Of a stretch of 64,000 nucleotides of DNA, positions 47,301-58,500 are shown in pieces; position 1 is the first letter of the stretch; each line of letters opens with the position of its first letter. This stretch comes from Quercus robur (Eukaryota > Streptophyta > Magnoliopsida > Fagales > Fagaceae), in assembly GCF_932294415.1 (NCBI RefSeq), contig NC_065541.1:56274290-56338289 (forward strand), written 5' to 3'. A model generated the notes under the pieces. It did no database searches. It was not told where the DNA came from and saw nothing but the letters and a program-made list of their open reading frames with translations. The position numbers and the translations under genes were made by a program.

Positions 47301-49386
47301 ATCAGTAAACGAGGATGATTGTAATATGTTAAGTCAACTTACAGATAGTCTAAAGCTGCCCAGTACTAAAATGAACAAGGAAAAACTAAAATTGGTGGTT
47401 CAAGGGCTCTTGAAGAGAATGGTATAACTTAAAATGGTTTAGACAGTTAAAACAAAGGTTCAATGGATCCACACAACCCAAGCCAAGCACAAATGGCAAC
47501 CATGAATTTGCCAACTAAAACCAGAGACATTAACTTAATTGTAACAGCAAATACATATGCCAAACCAAACAGAACCTCAAGAGAATAAGGCTCAAAAACA
47601 GGAACCTTGTACCCCATGAGCCCGCTGCACTAGAAGATGGGAGTATCTCATTGCCATCAAATATAGTAGCTATGTCAGAAAAACTGCAGCATTGTGTATT
47701 ATGTAACTAAAGTTTCAGAATCATAGAACCATTGCAGATGCAACCTCACTCAAATTATAGTCAATATCAAAGGTGACATATCTCTTTGATTCTCTGACAC
47801 AGAAATCAAACTGACATGGATCGTCATTGATTTAAATCCACAAACAAGAATAAGGACACAGTATCCAGCTGAAAAACTTGTGTTCCTCACATAACCTTAT
47901 ATATTCAAGTTTTAGCCTTACTAGTGTAAGGACAGCCAATTAATAAACAAGACGCATCTCCTTTCAGTCTGTCTAAAACAAAAAAGCAAAATTCTTCAAG
48001 CAAATGAATAAAGGTATCACTTGATCAAACAACTATCATTTTTCGACCTTCACAACCTCAGCCACAAAATCCAGAAAGAACATCAGTAAGCTCTTCAACA
48101 GTACTTCTCATGGTCTGCTAGATCATGTTTGTGTTGATTTGTTGGCCAGTTTTTACTCCAACTTACCCATTTCAAATTTATGAGATTATCTTATAGATCC
48201 CAACCACATTTCCAAACACTGTCTTTCATGTGAGTAGTTCCTCGGTTGACAATTTTTTTACAACAACCTGCTTAATCTAATCAAAAAATGACATTCAGGT
48301 TAAGCAACTTGAATGCAAACCACTCTGACCAGAACATCTTTAAAAAGATCCATCTACAAGATCTCAAAAGAATGTGACCACCATTACCCAAAATAATTAA
48401 TATTATGAAAAGACCGAAGGAATTTTAATCTATTAGAAAAGAAAACAACAATAATATCAAAAATTAATGACAGCCACTAATAAAAGTAAGGGTAATTTCA
48501 GGCATAGGCATATGAATCATGTTTCAATTTAGTGAGAACAGGAATAAACAACCTGACATCTTTTCTTAACTAACTATTCCCTAATCATTCTTCTTAAAAG
48601 CATGAACATATAAGGTTCAGAACAAGAATCAACAGGATTTAATTTCCGGCACTCGCAAATTTGATGTCCCAATGGAGTTCTTAATTTGCACTTCGAACAA
48701 AATCCATCAATTTCAAAACAAATGCTTCTAAATAAATTTTTTTTTTTTTAAATTCAATTTCAAAAATTATTATATGATATAACTTAAATTCTTTGTTGAA
48801 AGATGTTTAAACTACCAGAACAGCACGTCCATAACGTGGTTTATTCTTAAAATAGTGCTTTTGCAAGAACGCAACCTAGCTGAATTTCTTCTTGATTTGC
48901 TTAATGCCACAGGACTAATGCCTCAAACTACCTAAAAACAAATCAAACACGAGCGTAATTTCACAGACAAGATACTTCACTTGTCAAGTCATGGCTGAGC
49001 ACGACGCGAAGAAACATAATACATATGCATTGGTTCATTCTAATGTGATTTAACCAATGTGAAGAATCACAAATCACTATGTTTTTATTATTATTTTATT
49101 TTTTCCAGGTTTTCACAAGCATACCAGTGTAAAGTAATACATTGTTTTTTTCCATATTTGGCTAATAGAACACCAGACTGAAATTCCAAAACCTAGTTTT
49201 CTTTTCATTTTCCTTAATTTTCTTGGCAACCAAACAGAGCAGGAACAGCAATGAAATGAAGAGAGAGAATCTTACCTGACATTCAACGATTTTGCCGAAG
49301 CGATCGAAAGCGTGGTGGAGCTGTCGCTCCGTGACGTTCCACGACAAACCTCCAACAAATATTCGGTTCTCTTCCTTCCCAGCCAT
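44304..49386 (-). CDS. RZ1B: Glycine-rich RNA-binding protein, RRM + CCHC zinc knuckle (RZ-1B/1C type)
   Basis: Three coding exons: 49386-49276, 45269-44773 and 44541-44304, all GT-AG, giving 281 residues. The RRM spans about 8-86 with RNP2 IFVGGL (9-14) and RNP1 RGFGFITF (48-55); the exon 1/2 junction falls between ECQ and IMLERD. A CCHC knuckle, [14 protein letters not shown], is at 120-133. The tail is rich in Arg, Asp, Gly and Tyr (DRY repeats) and ends GRPSSIDRY. The start is the ATG at 49386; the codon before it is GTG. Arabidopsis RZ-1B and RZ-1C are nuclear proteins that work with SR proteins in splicing. TERQL, HGRELG, VISVNKA and GRPSS favour RZ-1B over RZ-1C from memory. Intron 1 is 4006 bases and could host regulated splicing. 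Confidence 0.93.
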
Positions 49387-49415
49387 CACTCTCTCTCACA
49401 CACACACACAATTTT

Positions 49416-49533
49416 CTGCGCACAAATAAGAAACAGTGAGTGACAATTCAAACAAAATTTTTTTTTAAAAAAAACCCTAAGTTCTGTTTGTTTCCTAAGA
49501 AAAAATAAGAAAAAGAAAGGGAATAGTGCGTAC
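49416..49533 (-). other. Predicted 5' UTR intron of RZ-1 gene
   Basis: On the minus strand CCCTAG|GTACGC (donor at 49533) and TGCGCAG|AAAATT (acceptor at 49416) bracket 118 T-rich bases. The remaining leader exon before the ATG would be 49415-49387. Predicted from splice motifs only. Confidence 0.55.
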
Positions 49534-49619
49534 CTAGGGTATGAATTTTTGTGTTAGAAAAAAATTAAAAGTGGAAGACTTGCTCTCTGTATATCGTAAT
49601 GTAAAGAAACTTTTGGAGT

Positions 49620-49885
49620 ATTTTAGGGTTTTGAATGAAACCTAGACTATACGGAGAGGATGTAGTGGATTGGGTTCCGCTGTTTTTGTTGTACCTTTGA
49701 AATTTTCACTTGATTTTTGGTGATTTGGCAATTTTTAAGGTACAACCGGTGGAAAATCGAACCACAGGAATTGCAGTCTTTCCAGTTAGCTAGGTCCGTT
49801 TGTAGAGAAGGTCGGAGGTATTAGTGGGTTTAATCGCTTTTTGGGTTCTTCATCGGCCCAATTTATTTCCTCAATACGTTGGGCC
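49620..49885 (-). promoter_or_regulatory. RZ-1 gene promoter: telo-box and site II-like motifs
   Basis: On the minus strand AAACCCTAA (telo-box) lies at about 49624-49632, and GGCCCA/TGGGCC motifs occur at about 49855-49860 and 49879-49885. In Arabidopsis this combination marks genes active in dividing cells and in the translation machinery. No clear TATA box was seen. Confidence 0.5.
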
Positions 49886-49899
49886 TTTTTTTGGACATT

Positions 49900-51595
49900 C
49901 TTTATTTTATTGGGTACTGAAATAATATGGACTGGATAAAAATTTAGCTAAAATATCTTCAATGCATTAGGTTTTCCTATTAAATAATTTAAATTAAAAA
50001 AAATTTTTTTTTTTTTGAAAAAGGAAAACCAAGTTATATTGACCAATAAAATACGTAGTATCTAAGGTGCAGTATCTGAGGGATTGTATGTTTCTACGTA
50101 AATGAACAGAAAGTAGGATGTTTACTTTGCTTTGAGGGGGCTAAATGTTATTTCTTGTCCAACTTTGTAGGTGATGGACAAGCAACACTAATCTGACAAT
50201 TGACTGAGGTGTCAAACACCTCATGTGGCTAATGGTGTTTATGAAATTTAATCCTTAAAATTTTCTTAAAATTTCTAACTTTATTTTATTTAAATATATT
50301 TTTCTCTCTCTCAAAATAAATAACAATAATTTTTTTTTTTTTTTTTCTATCTTCCATTGGCGCCTTTCACAGCATTACCACCACACCATAGAGGCACACC
50401 AAGGTCAAACTAGCATTTGCTCCCAAATCCCAAACCCAACTTGAAAACCAAACGCAACTAGGTTTCTTATTAAACCCAAACCCGTAAAGTCCACACCCAT
50501 CAAACCTAACCTTTTAAACCTAAAACCATAACCTTATCTATCTAAGCCTATATCCCAAACCAAAAATTTTAAACCCAAACCCATATCCCATACTTCATTA
50601 TCCCACTTGCCCCTAGGGTCGTAAATGAATCAAATTGATTCACTGTTCATAGACATCTTGGATTTGACTTGATAAAAAAAGCTCATTAATATTTATTTGT
50701 TTATAAACAAGCAAAATTTAAGCTTTAGTTTTATGCTAGTTTAATAAACAAGCCGAGCTTGAGTAAAAAAAAAAAATTATTCATGAACAAGCTCGTGAAC
50801 ATTAAACCTTGATACAAAACAAGTTGAACTTAAACTTATTTATGGGTTTGATAATAAGATTGATATGAGTTGGACTAATAAACTCATATCTTTCTAAGAG
50901 TTTAATTAAGTTGAGACTACTCATCCAAACAAAACAAGTTAAGTAATAAGCTTGATACGAGCTTGATGATATACTTGTGTTGGATCTCAAGCTCGAAGCA
51001 TGATATTGAGTTCCAGCTTGGCTTGACTAATATCAAGCCAAGCCAAACTCAAACTTTTATACTTTATAACAGGCTCAAACTTGAACATGATTTGCAACCT
51101 TGATTCAAGCTCAAGCCATGCCTAAGCATTCTATCTTTGTTGTCGACTTGAGTTTGAACATTTATTACTTAACAAAGCTCTGCTCATTTATAGCCCAACT
51201 CATCACACCTCCGTCACAACAAAAGTCACAAATTAAATTAAACCCTCCATTTGGTTGATCTGTCAATGTTTAAGGATATATTTGGTAAACTGTAATAAGC
51301 ACTATAATATAATAGTTATTCCAATAGTTTAGCTATTCAATAATTTGGTTATGTTTTTATTACAGAGAATAGTCATTCCTTATGAATAACTATTCTTTAA
51401 AAAAATGAATAATTATTCATTTCTAAAAGGGTTGTAATAGCTATTCCTTGGTAGATATATTAATTTCTAAAATTAATATATTTCAAAACAAACAAACAAA
51501 CAAACTTTTCATGTGCACATAACAATTATGAAAATAAAAACTCATAAAAAATAACTAATATCTTTTTCAAATTTTAAAAATATTATTTTTTATGA
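49900..51595. other. Intergenic, no gene recognised
   Basis: AT-rich. A patch at 50640-51180 is dense in CAAGCTTGA/TCAAGCTC motifs (AAACAAGC, GAGCTTGA), a repeat style seen in decayed transposon ends. A MITE-like patch with ATAGTTATTCC strings lies at 51240-51470. Ends are not definable. Confidence 0.4.
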
Positions 51596-51717
51596 TATAT
51601 AATTATATGAGTAAGATATTTCCTAAAATATATCTTAAGTTTAATTTAAAATGTTTTTATTCTATTGTCTCTAGGGTTCTATGATTGCATTGTCACCAAA
51701 CAAATGAATAGTAATAA

Positions 51718-52020
51718 CTAGCCTCATCACACATGTTTTGCACGTGCGATGAGGCTTTTTTTTTTTTTTTTACTGTCATAATTTTTCATTCATTCCAATT
51801 TAAGGCTTACGCATTTTCTCATTAATATTACGCATTTAGAATTTATAAGTGGATAAAACAATTTGAAAATCAACCGGAGAGTGGTCTTATTTTTTAGAAT
51901 TGTATTTTTATCGGATTTTGCTTTAGTTTTGTCTCTACTTAAATATAGGGGTATAAAGGCATTTTTAAACTAAAAAAATGAGAATCTCAAATAGGGAAAC
52001 TCCTTAAATTGTAGTATAGA
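51718..52020 (-). mobile_element. Helitron copy 1, 303 bp
   Basis: On the minus strand it starts TCTATACTACAATTTAAGG after an A, and ends with a hairpin (GCCTCATCGCACGTG / CATGTGTGATGAGGC) and CTAG at 51721-51718 followed by T. Same family as 34479-34753. Confidence 0.8.
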
Positions 52021-52147
52021 TTATAGAATATAATTATATGAGTAAAATATTTCCTAAAATATATTTTAATTTTAATTTAAAATGCTTTTATTTTATTGTC
52101 TCTAGGGTTTTATGATTGTGTTGTCACAAAACAAATGAATAGTAATA

Positions 52148-52477
52148 AGTAACCTCATCACATGTGCTTAGCGCGTGCGATTAGGCTTTTTTTTTTTTTT
52201 TTGGTGTCATGATTTTTCATTCATTCCAATTTAAGATTTACACATTTTCTCATCAATATTACACATTTAAAATTTATAAGTGGATAAAGTAATTTGAAAA
52301 TCAACTAGAGAATGGTCGTATATTTTTAGGCAATATTTTAGTGGGAGTTATTGAATTATCTTTTAGTTTTGTCTATACTTAAATATAGGGGTGTAGGGCC
52401 ATTTTTTAACCCAAAAAAATAAGGACCCCAAATAGAAGAACTCCTTAAATAGTAGTATTTCCTTAAGATAGTATAGA
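52148..52477 (-). mobile_element. Helitron copy 2, decayed 3' end
   Basis: It starts TCTATACTATCTTAAGG. The terminal hairpin is still recognisable (GCCTAATCGCACGCG ... ATGTGATGAGG) but the CTAG end reads TTAC, so the 3' terminus is damaged. The extra 5' piece relative to copy 1 is a short internal repeat (AGTAGTATTT). Confidence 0.7.
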
Positions 52478-53881
52478 TAATTACATTATTGCGTCTTGTA
52501 TTCCTTGTAATACCTATTCCTATTCCTATTCTTATTCCTTTTTTTTTAATGACTAAATTCCTATTCCTATTCATATCTAATTACAGCTACTCCTTTTCTA
52601 TATTACTATTTAAGGGACTTCCTCTGTTTGGACCAGTAAAATTACATTTTTAACTTCTAAATAACCCACTACAGAATAACTTCACATCTACTAAACCACT
52701 ACTAAAATTCAAATTTGCAATAACCACTCCTATTAAAATACAGCAATCAACTATCTTCTTCTTTTCTTTCTTTTTTCAAATCTTTTTGCAAGTTCTTTTT
52801 TTTTTTTTTTTTTTTTCCCTCCTTCACTATAAGTTGGTCTTTAAAAAGATAAACAAGCACATCAACAACACAAACACGCACACAGAGTTAGGGAAACTGA
52901 GAAGAAAGTGAGTTTGTAATTGTTCTCTAAACCTTTAAAAAAGAAAAACAAAAAAAGAAATGGTACAAGTTCTTCTTCAGTCATCACCACTACTCCTCCA
53001 ATGTTGTTCCTCTTCTTCTCGTCCCATTCCTAGGTAATCATCCAACAGTTTTCGCTTTAAAAACTTGCAATTTTCATGCACCAAACTTATCTTCTTCCTA
53101 GTTTCTTTGTTATTTTTATCCTTTTCTTTTTTGGGTTGTTTTTATTTCTATGTGTTTTGTTCATGTAAGAGAGAAGAGATTATGAAATTGGATATGAGGA
53201 AATTAGTGAAACAGAGAGAATTTGTGAAAATAAATCAAATTTGATTAGGAATGGTGCAATGTGAAATGGTTAGTCATCTTTTTTGTGAATCTGTTTTAGT
53301 AAATGTGGGAAAATGAGTTGGGTATTGATGATCAATGCATATAGACTATGTTTCAATGCTGTTTTCTTTTTTCATTTTCCTAGTCTCAATTTTTAGGAAT
53401 TTTTGTGTGGAAACAGTTAATGATGGCTGGTGAGTTTTTTTATTTTTATGTAAATGGAATAGGTTGAAGGTAGTTTAGAATTTGGTGGACTAGATTTTGA
53501 TATTCAAGTAGGACTAGGACAAAATCAATGGTGACAAGTCAAGTGTGATTGATATTTGGAGTGCACCATCTATGAGGCACTTAAAGGTGTGAAGTTTTCA
53601 CATAAATTTTGGGTGTACTCTATGTTTTTACTTGGGCTTTGGAGAATTCAAGCCACACGAAAAAACCAAAACCTATAAAGCAGAGAAAAAGCCACACGAA
53701 GAGGTAAAGACTTATTCCTAGAGAGTTCTCTTTTAGTTTAGGTTTGATTATTATTGGTTCTAACTTTCAATTTTCATATTTGTTTGATTACTATTGGTTT
53801 TAAGTTTCTATTCATAGTTTCAATTGATTTTGCGATATTTCATATTTGCTTTGTGTTTTTGCTGTGTTTTTGCTTTCGTTT

Positions 53882-53916
<35 letters not shown>

Positions 53917-54209
53917 CAAATTATTAAAAAAAAAAAAAAAAGTCATTCTTTGGCTAGTGGCGGCTATAGGATTATTTTTAAGGGTGGTCATTATTGACCA
54001 AAATTTAATAAAAAGAGAACTTTATATATTGACCAAAACACACACAATTTGACAATTTTCTTATAGGAATTTTCTTATTTTGAAATCTTTGCATGATAAT
54101 CTCATTATTAATGTTGCAAGTTACATTTCTTTCAAAAATTTATTGGGATTTTTCTTTTTGTTTGTAAGGACCTATTATATTGTTAAAGTGGCCAAAATTT
54201 AAAAATAAA
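52478..54209. other. Intergenic, possible short transcribed leader
   Basis: C/T-rich sequence at 52740-53040 ends in a short plus-strand frame at 52961 (MVQVLLQSSPLLL..) followed by AG|GTAATCATCC. It looks like a leader with a signal- or transit-like start, but no downstream exons were identified. (TA)n lies at 53885-53914. Confidence 0.35.
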
Positions 54210-54626
54210 GTTTGGCTACAAACTTAGTTGTAGTCTAAGACTACAACTCTCACTAAACAAATTAACATGATTATATATTTTGAAAATCTAACCATTGAAT
54301 TGTATATTCTTTATATTCTTAAAACACATGTCAAATTTCATGTCAATTGGATGTTATTTATTATTTGATCTATAAACTTAAATTTTTATGTAATTTTAGA
54401 CTACAAAAACTCAAAATTTAAATATTTTATTGATGACGTAACTATTGATCTTTGATTTTCTTGAAAATTTGCAAGTATGGAGGATATAAGAAGAAAATGT
54501 AATCCAATGGTGAATTTTTCACAATTCACATCCAATAAAAAAATATTGAGTGAAGTTATAGTTTTAGTCTACAATTAAGTTTTTTTTTTTTTGAGGGGAA
54601 GTCTACAATCAAGTTTGTTGTCAAAT
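54210..54626. mobile_element. MITE of the 36.6-kb family
   Basis: The ends TTTGGCTACAAACTTAGTTG and the inverse complement of CAATCAAGTTTGTTGTCAAA are imperfect inverted repeats. The interior matches 36617-37273 in order (CAATTGGATGTTATTTATTA, TTGATCTTTGATTTTCTTG). A T12 insertion with TGAGGGGAAG interrupts the right end. Confidence 0.65.
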
Positions 54627-55533
54627 TTTGTCAAAAAGTTAATTATATTGGGTCTAAAAAATTTTAGGGTGGTCACAAATATTTTTTAAGGATAATAAAA
54701 TTATAAATTTTTTAAAATTTACATATAATAATTAATTGTTTTGCCAAGTCAGGGTGGTCTTGACCACCTTAAACTACATGTGAAGCCACCAATGTCTTTG
54801 GCTACTTCCCAAAAACATTCATAAGTTGCTGCTTCCGGGATGTAGTTTTTTGGTTATTAGTTCTTTTGACTGTATTTCAAAAGTTATTTCTTTTTCTATT
54901 TTTCTCAGGCTAGGTGTTTGCTATGCCGGAGGTCATACTTTCTATACATTTTTCTTTGTTTGATATTCAATATATTCTATCTTTTCTCTAAAAAAAAAAA
55001 GTCCTTATTCATTTATTTATATATGAGTTAGAGAATGAATTGGAAACATACACTTTGCACCAACAAAATTATAAAGTTTGCTCTTTAAAAAAAAAAAAAA
55101 TTAATTAAAATATTTGGTTTATTCAAATTTCAAAGTAATAATAACCTTAAATTTAACTATTACTCATCTCTTATCATCTTTTGCTCAAAAAAATAAATAA
55201 ATAAATAAATAAACTATTACTCATCTCTCTCTCAGGTTGATGTATGTATAATAGGGCATATTGGAATGAAATATTAGATAAGTTTGAGTAGAAGACTTTA
55301 CAAGAATTATTGTATAATTCAAACCTCACATGAAGTAGTTGTTATCTAAGAAATTATTATAAAAAATAAATTTCATCACACTCCTAGTTTTTTTTTTTTT
55401 TTCATTGAAAATGTAATAATCTCAAATTGTAATAAATGCTCTAAGCCTCTTAACACACATACGAGTACGTGCATGCCTCAAAAGCTAGTGTTTTTTTACT
55501 GAGTTTCTATTTGTATTCCTGTATAATTACCGT
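54627..55533. other. Intergenic upstream of PPT1
   Basis: AT-rich; AAATAAATAAATAAATAAAT at 55191-55214. No gene recognised. Confidence 0.45.
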
Positions 55534-55540
55534 TATAAAG
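55534..55540 (+). promoter_or_regulatory. Putative TATA box of PPT1
   Basis: TATAAAG lies 45 bases before the ATG, implying a very short leader of about 15-25 bases. A start further upstream is possible. Confidence 0.4.
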
Positions 55541-55584
55541 GTTTAAAATTCCTTACGAAACAGCATCTATGCAGAGGAACAAAA

Positions 55585-58500
55585 ATGGCGCGGTATTTGG
55601 CGGGCGGAGCATTGCGTACGCGTAGGCTTCAGAAATCCTCTCTTTCTACTTCTTCCTTCTATCTCGCTCGCTCCATCTTCAATCCCTTATCTTCTCCTCC
55701 TCCTCCTCCTCCTCCTCCTACTACCTTTTACAAAATCCCAATCACTAATCCTAATTATCCCAACACCTTCACTCCCACCTCTGAAGTTTTCAAATTCGGT
55801 CGGGATTTTCGATCCTTTGCCCACATTTCAACAAGCAGCGTCGAGGAAAAGAACAATGATGATGGTGATCGATCCAAGGCGGCGGCAGCAGAGGTGGTGG
55901 TGTCTTCTTCTTGGATTGACTTGTATTTGCCGAAGCATGTTCAACCTTATGCTCGTCTCGCTCGCCTCGATAAGCCCATTGGGACTTGGCTCCTTGCTTG
56001 GCCTTGTATGTGGTAAGTAACCAAAAAAAAATGCTTGATTGCTTTCAATTCAATGAATTGGATAAATATGCAATTCATTTCATGTGGAATTGGTTTGGTT
56101 CAGGTCGATTGGCTTGGCGGCAATTCCGAGACATTTGCCTGATTTTAAGATGATGTTGCTGTTTGGCTGTGTATCTTTGATTTTTAGGGGTGCTGGATGT
56201 ACCGTAAATGACCTCATCGATCGCGACATTGATACAAAGGTAGTATCATATGATGCAATTTTTCATTTTATGTTTGTGGTGGGTGGTTCTGAGCTTGAGC
56301 TTTAAGTATTGTCATTTTGCAAGTACATGTACAAGTAATGTAGAGAAAACCCACATAACATATAGACCAAAGAGAGAGCAATAGAGATCAAAAAAAAATC
56401 GTCAGGGCTAGGTAGCTAGCAAAATGACTGAAATACATTGGCACACTTTTATTATAAGAAAGCACTAATTAGAATTAAATTTAGCCTTTTGGAATTTCAG
56501 CCATCCAAAACACCACAATTAGAAGAGGGTTTCTTGGCATGAGATAGAGTGAATTCTTTCACTATTGGATGTGCTTCCAGATGGTATCAATGGGTTCTTG
56601 GCATGAGAGTGAGAGATTAACGGAGGGTTAAATGATCTTTTGAACTCAATCTTTGTTTTCCTAATTAAGTAATAATTTTAATATTTATGCATTCTATAGT
56701 CAGTAGTTGGCCTATGTTCATGTACCATTGATGCTACTTGATGTATACGGTATACCATAGCACTCAATTAAGTGAATCAACAAATATTTTCTTTAGGACG
56801 ACTAGATCTTTAGGATGCCTTTGACTATGCAGGAGTGTCAATTCGGATTAGCGTGTTGGGTTCGTATCGTGTCAAAGTAGGGGTATTTGACTAAATGGTT
56901 CAACCCTAATCCGACCCATTTAATAATCGTGTCACGATCCTTCAACTCTAACCTGACCTATTAATAAGGCGGGTTGACTTGAGATGGGTTGACTTGACCC
57001 AACCCATTTGACACGCTTAATAAACGAGTCATGTTAGGTTGACACGAATGTAACACAACCCATTTCAACCTGCATAATATTAAATATAACATCCATCTAG
57101 AAATAATTTTTTTTACATCCCAAAAAGTAGTGCATACACTTCAAGTCTTCAACCTACATTCAAAATAATATAGTTCAACAAAAATATAACATTCATCTAG
57201 AAAATAAGTTTTTTACACTCCAGAAGAAATGCATACACTTCAACCCAAATTCAAAATAACTAAGTTTAACAAAAATAAAATAACTTAGTTCAACAAAAAC
57301 ATAATATCATTGGAACTCGTCAAATGCTAAGTATCAATATTGATAGAATTTGAGTAAACAGTAGACTAATCCTGACCATGACCACGATTATCATCCATAG
57401 ATTCTTTGTTGATGTCCAAATTCATAACATCTTCCACAAGCTCATCCAAGTTCATTTGTGCAAGTTCTATGCCATAAAAAAGAAAAAGAAAAGTATTAGT
57501 AGTTCTAGGGTCTGTAAAGTTTCAATTTCCAGTTATATCCCTTGTAAATTTTTGTAATTACTCACTTTTTTTTTTAATTTAAAATATATGTTGGATATAA
57601 AAGGTATTTGACAAATCTAAAATAAAATAAATATTTATTTGTTATACGAGTTAAACGGATTGTGTTAAGTGAGTCATTTCGGGTTGACACAAATAAATTA
57701 GCGTGTCAAACGTGTCTATTGCGAGTTATGCGGGTTGACCCGCTTATGACATGTTTCTTATCGTGTCGCTTTCAGGTCGATCCGTTTATGACCCAAACCC
57801 GAAAAAACCCGTGTCAGGTTCATGTCGTATTCACGGGTTGGGTCGAACATTGACACCCCTATAATGATGTTATCAATGGTTTTAACATCAATGACCTACC
57901 TTAAAAAAATTTAATACTTATTTTTTTTTTGTGCATGTGATTTAGTGCCTTGAAAATTCAAACCACATGATTGGATTTTAGAAAAATATTAGGTTTTGGC
58001 ATTTATTTTAGGGTCTAGTTAACGGGTGTCTTAAGAAAATTTGTTAATAGACCATTTTAGAAAAATTTGACACTTTTATAGAAAACATAAAAAGTTATTA
58101 AAAATTAAAATAAATAAATTACTTTTTTCTTTTTCCATAAAAAGTTTTTAAAATTATTTCCTAAATCAAAGCATCAGTTAAATTTTCCCTTTATTTTATA
58201 GTTCTCTAGTCCTTGTTAATTGACACTCCCATCCGTACAACTGTTCCTTATCTTTATATGATTGATAACAAAATGAAACTTAAGGATATTTTGATCTGAA
58301 TCTCGATAGATCATTCTTCCTTCAACTAGAGCATTTTTATAAAAGAACTCTCTGTAATGCAGGTGGAACGTACAAAGTTGCGACCAGTTGCAAGTGGTAT
58401 TTTGTCACCATTTCAAGGGCTTTGTTTTCTTGGGTTTCAATTGCTTTTGGGTCTTGGGATTCTCCTTCAATTGAATAATTATAGGTTAGTGTTGTTTTAA

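Larger units (their letters stand above)
51596..52477. repeat. Tandem duplication (about 430 bp) carrying a Helitron in each copy
   Basis: ATAATTATATGAGTAA(G/A)ATA opens two units, 431 bases apart. Each has a flank with TTGTCTCTAGGGTT(C/T)TATGAT followed by a minus-strand Helitron. The flank is shared, so the duplication copied the insertion together with its target. Confidence 0.85.

Noticed and set aside
52961..53033. Short frame MVQVLLQSSPLLL with a following GT donor
   Set aside because: Could be a first exon, but no downstream exon or domain could be found, so it is not called as a gene.
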